From: JBCCCJ01 sp039029315
Lineage (GTDB): Bacteria > Bacteroidota > Bacteroidia > J057
Assembly (NCBI GenBank): GCA_039029315.1
Contig: JBCCGK010000037.1
Coordinates: forward strand, 33,751-97,750
DNA length: 64,000 nt
Direction of reading: 5' to 3'
Shown here: in pieces, positions 1-9,015 of the stretch
Numbering within the stretch: the stretch's first letter is position 1
Layout: each line of letters opens with the position of its first letter
Position numbers and translations under genes: made by a program
Notes under the pieces: generated by a model
The model's input: the letters and a program-made list of their open reading frames with translations, nothing else
Database searches by the model: none
Told to the model about the DNA's origin: nothing

Positions 1-96
1 GACTTTGGGTTTCTCTTCTTGTTTCTCTCTGTTCCTTCGTCCAAACATGATGTTGATAATGGTGTTCAAAGACAAAAGTACGATATTCCCCTCGCA

Positions 97-1926
97 TTAC
101 CACGTATCGACGAAGCCAGCGGCAGGATCTGTCTGCTTCTTTGGTCCACTCGTTGATTTCATGCCATTGACAATCCATCGACGAGATTCCATCGGATCGA
201 TCACTTCGTCGATCTCCAAATAGGTGGCCGTACTGAGAGCTTTTCCTTTCTCATAAGATTTGGCGACCAATTTTTCGAACAAGGCTTCTCGCTTGACTGG
301 ATCTATTACACTCTCCAATTCTTTGCGATAGCCAAGTCGGACAGCTCCTTCCAGTCCCATTCCTCCAAATTCCCCCGTAGGCCAGGAAATGGTAAAAAAC
401 GGAATGTGAAGACTTCCTCCTCCCATCGCCATGCACCCCAGACCATAGGCACGACGCAACACAATCATGAAAATGGGCACACGCAATTTCCCACCAACAA
501 CAAACAATCGGGAAGCATGACGAACTGTTCCGGATTTTTCGGCTTCTGGTCCTACCATGATGCCGGGGGTATCACAAAGAGATAGTATGGGGATCCCAAA
601 GGCATTGCACAATTGCATGAAGCGGGCGGCCTTGTCCGCTTCATCCGAGAAAATGGCTCCGCCCATATGTCCGGTATTGTTGGCAATCAGGCCCAAAGGT
701 CGGCCTTCCACCCGAATGAAAGCGGTAATCATGCCGGGAGCAAATGCTTCTCTCAGTTCCAACACCGAATCGGTATCAGCCAGGGTTTTGATCACTTCTC
801 GCACATCATAGACCCGTCTACGGTTTTCGGGGATGAGATGGCGAAGCTGCTCCTGATCGGCACAGCTCCAGTCCTTGATCGGTCCCTGAAAGTAAGACAA
901 ATACTTCCTGGCCACCTGAACCGCTTCAGCTTCATCCTTGACCAATACATCGATGACGCCATTGTGTGATTGGATGTCAGAGGGACCGACTTCTTTGGGG
1001 TGAAAACTGCCCAATCCTCCGCCTTCAATCATGGCAGGTCCGCCCATGCCGATGGAGGTATTCTCTGTGGCGATGATCACATCTGCACAGCCAGCAAGGG
1101 CAGCATTTCCAGCAAAGCAATACCCACTCACGATGGCGATCCTTGGCACGATTGCATTCAATTTGGCAAAGAGGTAGAAGGTCATCACATCCAATCCTCC
1201 TACGCCGTGGAAATCGATATCTCCAGGCCGGCCTCCGCCCCCTTCTACAAAGAAGACAATGGGCAATTGACCATCGGCAGCAATGTGCAGAAGGCGATCG
1301 GTCTTTTTGTGGCCCATGACGCCCTGAGTACCTGCCAGAACCATATAGTCATAGGACATGACCATGCACTGCGCTGCATCTTCTCCGAATACATGTCCAT
1401 TGATCGCAGCGATGCCGCCGATCAGGCCATCGGAGGGGGTGTTTTGGATCAGATCTTCTAATTTTCGCCGACTTCGCTGTGCGGCGATGATGAGGGAGGC
1501 ATGCTCCACAAAGCTCCCATCGTCGACCAGATCTGTGATGTTTTCTCTGGCTGTTCGTTGACCTTTTTGGTGGCGCTTGGCGACACGCTCTGGACGAGCA
1601 GCATCCTGTGTCCAGGCTCGCCGGTCCATCAGCTCTTGCAGGTCAGGCCGAATGCCCGTTTGGGTCTGATCTTTGGATGCAGAGCTGTTTTGTTGCCCCT
1701 CCCCTCCCCTACGCATGCGCAACAAGACCTGGCCTTCATTGACCAATGTCCCGACCTCTGCATGGACGTCCTGAATGATCCCATCTTCTTCCGCTTTGAT
1801 GACGGTTTCCATCTTCATGGCTTCCAGGATGATGACCGGATCACCTTTGCGTACAGCATCTTGAGGGGACACCAGGATCTTCAGGACGATGCTGGTCATG
1901 GGAGCAGAGATAGAGATATCGGCCAT
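97..1926 (-). CDS. Acyl-CoA carboxylase carboxyltransferase with fused N-terminal biotinyl domain
   Basis: Predicted 609 aa. Residues 1-75 form a biotinyl carrier domain with the biotin-accepting lysine in EAMKMET (K38). After a short linker, residues about 95-605 form a crotonase-fold carboxyltransferase of the PccB/MmdA/AccD type, with glycine-rich oxyanion-hole stretches such as VEGGGGRPGD and YCFAGNAALAG. The expected role is transfer of carboxyl from biotin to acetyl-, propionyl- or a related acyl-CoA in the cytoplasm. The partner biotin carboxylase is not in this window. PccB-type subunits usually lack a carrier domain, so the fusion explains the extra length. An upstream in-frame start would add seven residues; ATG at 1926 was chosen because MADISI opens the biotinyl fold. 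The acyl-CoA substrate cannot be told from sequence. Confidence 0.88.
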   Translation of the reverse strand: MADISISAPMTSIVLKILVSPQDAVRKGDPVIILEAMKMETVIKAEEDGIIQDVHAEVGTLVNEGQVLLRMRRGGEGQQNSSASKDQTQTGIRPDLQELMDRRAWTQDAARPERVAKRHQKGQRTARENITDLVDDGSFVEHASLIIAAQRSRRKLEDLIQNTPSDGLIGGIAAINGHVFGEDAAQCMVMSYDYMVLAGTQGVMGHKKTDRLLHIAADGQLPIVFFVEGGGGRPGDIDFHGVGGLDVMTFYLFAKLNAIVPRIAIVSGYCFAGNAALAGCADVIIATENTSIGMGGPAMIEGGGLGSFHPKEVGPSDIQSHNGVIDVLVKDEAEAVQVARKYLSYFQGPIKDWSCADQEQLRHLIPENRRRVYDVREVIKTLADTDSVLELREAFAPGMITAFIRVEGRPLGLIANNTGHMGGAIFSDEADKAARFMQLCNAFGIPILSLCDTPGIMVGPEAEKSGTVRHASRLFVVGGKLRVPIFMIVLRRAYGLGCMAMGGGSLHIPFFTISWPTGEFGGMGLEGAVRLGYRKELESVIDPVKREALFEKLVAKSYEKGKALSTATYLEIDEVIDPMESRRWIVNGMKSTSGPKKQTDPAAGFVDTW

Positions 1927-2132
1927 TGTAAATAGTTTTAGGAACAATGGGCGAATATGGGGGGATTTTGGGAGAAATCACAGGTGAATGTGCTGTGAAT
2001 TGGGATTGCACACCTCTGGATACCTGTCCTGCTGTATAGCGGGAGAATTTTCGCTAATCCTACCTCTTGAGGGGGATGGCACGCGAAAAGGGGGTTCACA
2101 GAAGATGTTAGACAAACTTGTGCTGTCAACAA

Positions 2133-5100
2133 TTACTCCAACGTGATCGTAATCTTTGTCTTCCCTGTAATATCGACCTCTTGGGTCTTAAATTTCTTCA
2201 TGGAAACGACCAAGGTGGTAGATCCAGCGGGTATATCTATACTGAATTTCCCACTGCTATCTGTGATGGTTCCTGTGGCCGTTCCCTTTACCAGAACAGA
2301 GGCCCCAATAAGTGGTTCTCGACCTTTTTTCCTGTTGGAGACACCAGTTACTGTTCCGGTGATGGTTCGAGGTCCAACATAGGTTTCGGGATCTGATTTT
2401 GCTTTTGGTTTTGCTCCCGATTGTAAGGTGATGTCAATGACTGAACGGCCTCCTACAGAGACGATCTGATTATTATAGCCAGTATAGGAAATCTCAAGCT
2501 CTGTGCCACCATAGGGAAGTGTCAAATTGTAATTCCCATCAATGTCTGTTGTCGTACCTAAAGATGTTCCTCGAACAAGAATGGTGGCTCCTATCAATGC
2601 CTCTCCGCTTGCATCTGTAACCTTACCTATGATCGTCTTGTTTTGGGTGGACCGTTTTAATTGTATTTGTCCCGCATTGGCGTTTGAAGTGAGGTCTTCT
2701 GGTGTCAACGTAATGTCCAGAGACTCATAATCTATCCTGCTAATGGAAAGTGATAAAGCGTATGTTGGTACAGGAAACGTATAAGTTCCATCAGTATTTG
2801 TTGTGAGATCAGTGCTAGCCTGGATTGTCAGGACTTGTCCAACTTTCACTGTGTTAGACTTCATCCCGCTAAGGGATTTAATTTCGTCGATCTTTACTCC
2901 ATATTTTCTATTTATGGAAAAAAGCGTTTCTCCCTTTTTCACAGTATGTGTAACCGCTCCAATACGAATGTAAGTACCTCCTAATGCTTCTCTTGTTTCT
3001 GAATCAATCACCTGACCAGTAAAGATCACCTCCTCCGACTCAGCTGATGTCGAAATATTTGCAATCGCTAGCCATTGTTGATCCCGATTTCCCAGGACAG
3101 GGTAACCCAATCTTGGAGGATTTACATTATGATAATGAGTTCTCCCTGCTGTTTTCCCTACTTTCTGGCCATGCATCAGAGCATAGCCTTTGACATCTCC
3201 ATTGTCATCCTTTATCACCTCTGTTACCACACCAATGTGGCTGATTCCTCCTACACGGACTAAGTCATCTATCGTCGCATTGGAATACTTTTTCCCAGCC
3301 AGTCCAAAAAACATCACAGATCCAGCTTTGATCCAGTTTCGGGAAGCCATCGGGTCCTGAACCAATGCCAAATTGTTGTTGTCATCATACCACCGGGCAA
3401 TGGATCGCGTATCAGGTGTTTGTACCGGATCAGGATACAGATTCTCTGGGCAAACATCCTTCACGGCATTCACCATTCTGAAAAAGATCCCGCTGGCATC
3501 TTCAAGCTTTTCAGGAGATTGGCTATTATACATGATCTTCTGTCTCTCCAGTGCACTAGCTACAGAATCAAGGTACATGTTCAACCTGACCGGCAGGCAA
3601 ACCAATGGGGGCAATGGATCACTGATGGTTTCTGTCTTTGTGCCTGATCCCTGAGGTACAGGGAAGATCTCTATTTTGTCTCCTGTACTGAAAGCAAAGA
3701 AGTTCCCATCAGGCGAGAATTCGACATTTCTGATTTCCCCAACACTACTGCCATATTCCTGAATAATTTCTGCAGTCCTAATATCCCAGAGCTTGGCCGC
3801 ATTGTCTCTACTCGCTGTCATCATCTTAGTCCCATCAGGAGAAAATGCCACTGACAAAACCCAACTGCTATGCCCTTCAAAACTTCGAATCTCCTTTCCA
3901 TCCAGAGTCCAGAGTTTTGCGGTGGCATCTTCACTTCCTGTGAGCACATATTGTCCATCTGGTGAAAAAACTGCAGACCAAACGGGGCCTGTATGTCCCT
4001 GGAAGGTTTGTATTTCATTCCCTTCCAAATCCCACATCTTGGCAGTATTGTCCCTGCTTCCAGTGAGGATATATTTGCCTTCAGGATCAGGGGAAAAGTC
4101 GACTGAGAAGATCCAGTTTTTGTGGCCTGCAAATGTCTGGAGTAATTTTCCCTTCAGATCCCAGAGTTTAGCCGTATTATCATAACTTCCTGTAAGCACA
4201 GATCGCCCATAAAATGAAAAGGCTACAGAACTTATCTCTCTAGTATGTCCTATAAAGCTTCCAAGCTCTTGTCCTTCCTGGTTCCATAATTTGGCAGTCT
4301 GATCTTTACTGCCTGTGAGAATTTGATCTGCCTCAAGAGATATATCAACAGATGTCACTTCACCTGTATGCCCCTCAAAGATTTGAATTTGTCTCCCTTC
4401 TTTGGTCCATAATCTCGCAGTATTGTCTCTGCTTCCTGTAAGGATGGACTGACCACCAGAAGAGAAGGCAATGGGCCAGACGGCGCCTTCATGCCCCACA
4501 AAGGGCATAAAACTCGTATCCACGCTCACACTATCGGAACCGGCCAGATTCACAATAGGCTGTGCGCTCTTTCCAGACGCATCCAGGGCAAGTTGTCGTA
4601 AGGCCAATGCCACAGAGTCTCCTGGCTGAGTCAGGAGGGCACTATCGACATGCAATTCGGTTTTCGGGTAGTCCCGCTGTGTAAAATAGCTTTTGGCCAG
4701 GTCGATGTGATAGGTATAGGATCGATCCAGGTCATCATGGTCATAGAGGGAATACAGAAGTGGATAGTTCTCAAGGACAAATTCCTTGCCCCGCTCAACC
4801 AGATCCTGCACATATCTTTTGTACTCCGTCGTATCATCCAGGAAATAATGTCCCAGACCAAGACCTGCGAGACTATGACGATACAGCGTATCTTCTGCAT
4901 TGGTAGGAATTCTGGCAAATTCATTGATGGCAGCGGTGAAATCCTTGCTGTTGAATTTCTCCACCCCTAATTGATAGTTGAGGCGATTCAGGTTGCTGTC
5001 TGCCAGGGGATAGATGAGGTCATCTGACGCATTTCTAAGTGAATCTGATCCTCGATAGTCCTTGGCATGTTCGATTTCCACTCGTCCCTCTGTCAATTCC

Positions 5101-7817
5101 CCATTCAAGGCTGCTCCTACTCCGATATTGTGATAAATGATGGCAGAGTCCTGATCGAGAATTTGATCCACCCAAATGCTCTCCTCCTGGTCTTGCTGAT
5201 CCAGCCAGAAGGGAGTTTTGGATTTTTGAATGAATTGATCAAAAAGCACAAAGCTGAATATGGCTGTCAGGACCAAACCAGAGATCGCACCGATGAGCCA
5301 TTCCTTCTGCCGCAGCATCCCATATCGATTGTGCAAATATTCATAGGTGGCTTGTCCAGCCAGGATATCCAGGGGCTTCTCCAGACGCTGTTCGATCTCA
5401 TGATCTTCTACCATGCCATTCTGGACCAGATAATACATCTCATCCGCATAGGTATCCGGTTCGAGGAAGAAATTGTTGGTGGTGGATTGAATCGCCATCT
5501 TCCGGGCAGCAGAGGAACCTTCCTTGATCCCATCTTGTGCTTCCGCAAGCAATTTCTGCAGAACCTCTCTTGCTGTCGTTTCTGTCTCCGGGTCCAGCAT
5601 ACTCAAGAGATCCTTACGCAAGCGGGAAGGGACATCATTGCTTTGAAGCCAGGGAATGCGAGCCAGAACCAACAAATTCTCAAAGGTGAGTAGATAGTCG
5701 CTTTGCTTTTGAGAAAATTTATGTCCCAATGCCAGGGTGATTTCCCAACGAGGCGTATGATAGACCGCTGTGGAAGCAATCCATTGGAAGAGATGTTTGC
5801 CTACCTCCAATTGCTTTGCCAATCCTTCGTCTTCCTGGATTTGGGCTGGCAGGCTGTTTTTATGGCTGAGATAGTCAAAAAACTGATCGGACAATTGTGC
5901 TTGATTCTCCAACTCTCGTCCACTGGTCACATATTCAAAGAGATAATCCGATAAGCCCCTGACATCAGTCAAATGATGCGATCGCACACTGCAAGCAGCA
6001 GCCGGAAACAAACGCAGCATACGGTCTTTGTGATCCTCGAAAGCGGGTTGGCCGATTTCATCAAACATCTCGATCATGTGCAATTGTCCGGGAATGTCCA
6101 AAGGCAGCACATCCATTTCTTCCATGATCAGTCTTTCCCGATAATCCCAATCCACCACTGGCGTTGGAGTCAATAGGATGCGGTTTTCCCGCCAAATCTC
6201 AAAGGCAGGCACGACCCATCGGAAGAGAATGGGTTTACTCGGATTGATCAAATGATGTCCATCAGAGAAGAGGATCAGGCGATGCTTGCTGTATCGCTGG
6301 CGCATCTGTTCCAGATTCAGGCCATCGGGATAATCTTCATTCCAGCACTTGCGGGGATCTTTGTCATAATAGAAGGTCTCCAATAAGACATCCTGCTCAA
6401 AAAGAATCTCCGTAATCCTGCCAAAAAATCTCGCCAGATGACTTTGGGGATGATGCTTTTCGATCAGCACCAGATATTCAGATGGTCGGGAAGAAGTATC
6501 AAAATGCACAATGGGCATCCCCGATTCACGGATGGTTTTGTGAATGCTCATGGGGAGATTCACTGTATGGATATTTCCGCGCTGCCGCTGGCGCATCACA
6601 GAAGCCAAATCATAGATCCCCTTATCCGGAGCAATCAGATGATCCTGTTTAGGAAAAGGAATATAATAAGGGCCTTTTCGGTTGGATGTGTATTTGTCTT
6701 CACTCGCTAGCTGCGGTTTGCGATGAGACAAGACCCTGTACAACAATGCCAAAAGCAATATCAGGATTGTCAATCCAACTGCCAATAGACCAATAGACAA
6801 AGGGGTCAGGCTATAGGCGGTCAGTGCTGAATCGTCTGTCTTCAGTGTGTATTGCTCAGCAGTCAGTTCAATGTTGGGCTTATTGGAACTAATCGTGATG
6901 AACTTGCTCACTGTTGCTGTATCTCCACATGCTGACCCTTGTTGGACAGAGGGTATTTTCCGGATGACAGTTAGCTTGATGCGCTTATTCCCATCAGTTC
7001 TGTATCGATGGCTGGGAGAAGCAGAGGTAGCAGGAGGACTTTCATCTCCAAAGTCCCACAGGAAATCAAAGTCTTCTTCTGCATAAGCTGTATCTAAAGG
7101 AAAGGCAAATTGAACGTCTTCATCTTCCTCAGGATCTTTGGGCAACCATTGAATAAAGGCTTCCAGAGGATTCCGACATACAACCTGAATCTCGCTTTGT
7201 TGGGTTTTGGCTTTGACCGTCTCATGTGTTCTATGTCGAACGATGAGTTGTACCTCATGACTTCGAACTTCCTGATACATATGCTGTCGAGCTGTCAACA
7301 TCCCCTCTATCCCCCGAATTGTATCTATCGTTCCATCTCCATATAACCAGATGAATTCGACATCAGAGATCCCGGCTGTATCATCATCCAGATCAAAATG
7401 ATAGATAAAGGAGACAGTATCTCCTTGTCTCCCTCTCCATATTCTCTCTTCATGAGCGATGGTATCTCCCCTCGGATGGATATATTTGAAGCTCGCCTTC
7501 GGGACTGGTGGCAAGGCAGTGAGTAGCAGATATAACCACACCAATCCACCTATGACACAAGTGGCGATGATGCCAGCTGTCGTTTTCGGTGAGAGGATAT
7601 ATTTTTTTGCGGCTGCCTTTTGTCCTTCATACCTATCTCTTCTTTCGCCTTCTTGTTCAATATCTTCCAGAGATTTTTGCTTGATCCGCTTGAAATATTC
7701 ATCAAAAATCCGGTAGAATTTCTGCTGCTGTTCTTGATTTTGGGCCAAAACCGGGCATAAGAGATATTTCAGATCTTCCAGATTGTCAATATCAGGTTCT
7801 TCCTGCCTGTGAATCAA
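2133..7817 (-). CDS. Giant transmembrane vWA-like / WD40 / NlpC-P60-like / LysM protein of a MoxR-CHAT system
   Basis: 1894 aa from the first canonical start, a TTG at 7817. The frame stays open without a stop up to 7994 and encodes a conserved-looking helical start (IPLPLTDLFDRLKREGFTLG), so the real N-terminus is probably upstream. Visible order: N-terminal helices; TM about 81-102; two PKD-like folds 105-310 (second with WDFGDESP); TM 336-362; vWA-like domain about 405-600 without a canonical DxSxS metal site (LIEKHHPQS instead); helices; TM 840-862; TPR-like helices 885-1090; seven WD40 blades 1105-1388; NlpC/P60-like fold 1410-1595 with SHIGVV and MHG; LysM 1623-1666 inserted in a carboxypeptidase-regulatory-like domain; two more such domains to the end. 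Alternating topology would put the vWA part in the cytosol with the neighbouring MoxR ATPase and the WD40-to-LysM part outside. Function is inferred from the neighbours. Confidence 0.85.
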   Translation of the reverse strand: MIHRQEEPDIDNLEDLKYLLCPVLAQNQEQQQKFYRIFDEYFKRIKQKSLEDIEQEGERRDRYEGQKAAAKKYILSPKTTAGIIATCVIGGLVWLYLLLTALPPVPKASFKYIHPRGDTIAHEERIWRGRQGDTVSFIYHFDLDDDTAGISDVEFIWLYGDGTIDTIRGIEGMLTARQHMYQEVRSHEVQLIVRHRTHETVKAKTQQSEIQVVCRNPLEAFIQWLPKDPEEDEDVQFAFPLDTAYAEEDFDFLWDFGDESPPATSASPSHRYRTDGNKRIKLTVIRKIPSVQQGSACGDTATVSKFITISSNKPNIELTAEQYTLKTDDSALTAYSLTPLSIGLLAVGLTILILLLALLYRVLSHRKPQLASEDKYTSNRKGPYYIPFPKQDHLIAPDKGIYDLASVMRQRQRGNIHTVNLPMSIHKTIRESGMPIVHFDTSSRPSEYLVLIEKHHPQSHLARFFGRITEILFEQDVLLETFYYDKDPRKCWNEDYPDGLNLEQMRQRYSKHRLILFSDGHHLINPSKPILFRWVVPAFEIWRENRILLTPTPVVDWDYRERLIMEEMDVLPLDIPGQLHMIEMFDEIGQPAFEDHKDRMLRLFPAAACSVRSHHLTDVRGLSDYLFEYVTSGRELENQAQLSDQFFDYLSHKNSLPAQIQEDEGLAKQLEVGKHLFQWIASTAVYHTPRWEITLALGHKFSQKQSDYLLTFENLLVLARIPWLQSNDVPSRLRKDLLSMLDPETETTAREVLQKLLAEAQDGIKEGSSAARKMAIQSTTNNFFLEPDTYADEMYYLVQNGMVEDHEIEQRLEKPLDILAGQATYEYLHNRYGMLRQKEWLIGAISGLVLTAIFSFVLFDQFIQKSKTPFWLDQQDQEESIWVDQILDQDSAIIYHNIGVGAALNGELTEGRVEIEHAKDYRGSDSLRNASDDLIYPLADSNLNRLNYQLGVEKFNSKDFTAAINEFARIPTNAEDTLYRHSLAGLGLGHYFLDDTTEYKRYVQDLVERGKEFVLENYPLLYSLYDHDDLDRSYTYHIDLAKSYFTQRDYPKTELHVDSALLTQPGDSVALALRQLALDASGKSAQPIVNLAGSDSVSVDTSFMPFVGHEGAVWPIAFSSGGQSILTGSRDNTARLWTKEGRQIQIFEGHTGEVTSVDISLEADQILTGSKDQTAKLWNQEGQELGSFIGHTREISSVAFSFYGRSVLTGSYDNTAKLWDLKGKLLQTFAGHKNWIFSVDFSPDPEGKYILTGSRDNTAKMWDLEGNEIQTFQGHTGPVWSAVFSPDGQYVLTGSEDATAKLWTLDGKEIRSFEGHSSWVLSVAFSPDGTKMMTASRDNAAKLWDIRTAEIIQEYGSSVGEIRNVEFSPDGNFFAFSTGDKIEIFPVPQGSGTKTETISDPLPPLVCLPVRLNMYLDSVASALERQKIMYNSQSPEKLEDASGIFFRMVNAVKDVCPENLYPDPVQTPDTRSIARWYDDNNNLALVQDPMASRNWIKAGSVMFFGLAGKKYSNATIDDLVRVGGISHIGVVTEVIKDDNGDVKGYALMHGQKVGKTAGRTHYHNVNPPRLGYPVLGNRDQQWLAIANISTSAESEEVIFTGQVIDSETREALGGTYIRIGAVTHTVKKGETLFSINRKYGVKIDEIKSLSGMKSNTVKVGQVLTIQASTDLTTNTDGTYTFPVPTYALSLSISRIDYESLDITLTPEDLTSNANAGQIQLKRSTQNKTIIGKVTDASGEALIGATILVRGTSLGTTTDIDGNYNLTLPYGGTELEISYTGYNNQIVSVGGRSVIDITLQSGAKPKAKSDPETYVGPRTITGTVTGVSNRKKGREPLIGASVLVKGTATGTITDSSGKFSIDIPAGSTTLVVSMKKFKTQEVDITGKTKITITLE

Positions 7818-7962
7818 CTCCTTGATTTCTGTATCGATCAGGCTCTGGGCTTTCAGATAATCATCGATGCCCAGGGTAAAGCCTTCTCGCTTGAGCCGGT
7901 CAAAGAGATCGGTCAGAGGCAGGGGGATGCTATGTTTTTGGGGAGAAGAGATAGCCGTAGAC

Positions 7963-9003
7963 TTATTTTTTTCCTTTTGGTTGATAGGTTTGCTTCAAAT
8001 ACTTTTTCTTCAGGATCTCCAAATCATCATTGTTTTTGGCCAGGATACCATAACTCTGTCCCAGGACGATCTCCTGTTCTTTGGTCAGATTGGAAAAATC
8101 AATTTTATTCTTTTCCAGGAACTTTTCCATTTCCAGCACACGTATCCAGCCAATCAATTCTGCTGTGGCTGGCCGTTTCTTTTTGACAGCATCCCGAATT
8201 TCCTCAAAGTGTTGTACAAGAACTTCCAAACGTTCATTTGCCTTCTCTACTTCTGCACCATTCTCATCAGTTTTGGTGCTGAGATCCGGAGATAATTTAG
8301 AGCGTACGATGTCAATCAATAAATCCTTCTTCGGAAATTCAATATGCAAAAAGACACATCGGCGCAAAAAGGCATCCGGAAGGCTTTTTTCTGAATTGCT
8401 GGTCATGATAACAATCGGACGGCAATCCTCTCCAGCCTTAATCTTTTCTCCCGTTTCCTTGATCTCGAAAGCCATGTTTTCCAGCTCATAGAGAATATCA
8501 TTGGGGAAATCTGTCGGGGCCTTGTCTATCTCGTCGATAAGAACAACTGAATGACGTGGCGCATCCAACTGAATGCCGACCTTGGCAGCATCTGCCGGAT
8601 TGGTATATGCAATGGCTTTTCCCAGTGCCTGTAACTCGATATACTCCATCATCTCATGCTGTGCTCCATCTTTTCGGTTGGCATCCCGAAAGTGTCGCAC
8701 TGCATCATACATATAGAAGAGGTCCTTGGCGGTGGATGTGGTCTTGGTATTAAAGATCAATGGTCGGATTTCTCCTTGCTCATCCTTCAATCCAAAATGC
8801 TGGGCAACCTTATATGCCAGCTGCGTTTTGCCCGTTCCCGGTTCTCCTGTGATGAACAAGGGCTGTCCCAGGCGGATGGCTGCCGTTACGGCACTATCGA
8901 TCTCTTTGCTCAGGATATAGGTTTGAGAATTGTTGTACTGGGCCTTTAGATGTTTGACACTGGGGATGTCAGTTAGTTTGAATTGTATGTTGGTATCTTC
9001 CAT
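7963..9003 (-). CDS. MoxR-family AAA+ ATPase
   Basis: 346 aa. Walker A GEPGTGKT at residues 53-60, Walker B VVLIDEID at 153-160, a sensor-1 region (IVIMTSNSEK) and an arginine pair in DAFLRRCVF. MoxR ATPases remodel partner proteins and usually act with a vWA protein, here the giant product encoded just downstream. The C-terminal part has a helical lid and ends with a lysine-rich tail. It starts 12 bases after the stop of the upstream CHAT gene, so all three are probably one transcript. The gene ends in a seven-A run followed directly by TAA. The partner's open frame already runs through this end in another register, so a slip at the A run could fuse the two products. ATG at 9003 is well placed before the first strand. 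Expected cytosolic. Confidence 0.9.
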   Translation of the reverse strand: MEDTNIQFKLTDIPSVKHLKAQYNNSQTYILSKEIDSAVTAAIRLGQPLFITGEPGTGKTQLAYKVAQHFGLKDEQGEIRPLIFNTKTTSTAKDLFYMYDAVRHFRDANRKDGAQHEMMEYIELQALGKAIAYTNPADAAKVGIQLDAPRHSVVLIDEIDKAPTDFPNDILYELENMAFEIKETGEKIKAGEDCRPIVIMTSNSEKSLPDAFLRRCVFLHIEFPKKDLLIDIVRSKLSPDLSTKTDENGAEVEKANERLEVLVQHFEEIRDAVKKKRPATAELIGWIRVLEMEKFLEKNKIDFSNLTKEQEIVLGQSYGILAKNNDDLEILKKKYLKQTYQPKGKK

Positions 9004-9015
9004 GAAGCGTTGTTT

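Noticed and set aside
2133..2700. SusC/TonB-receptor reading of the carboxypeptidase-regulatory repeats
   Set aside because: The repeats are at the C-terminus with no plug or barrel after them, so this is not a TonB-dependent receptor.
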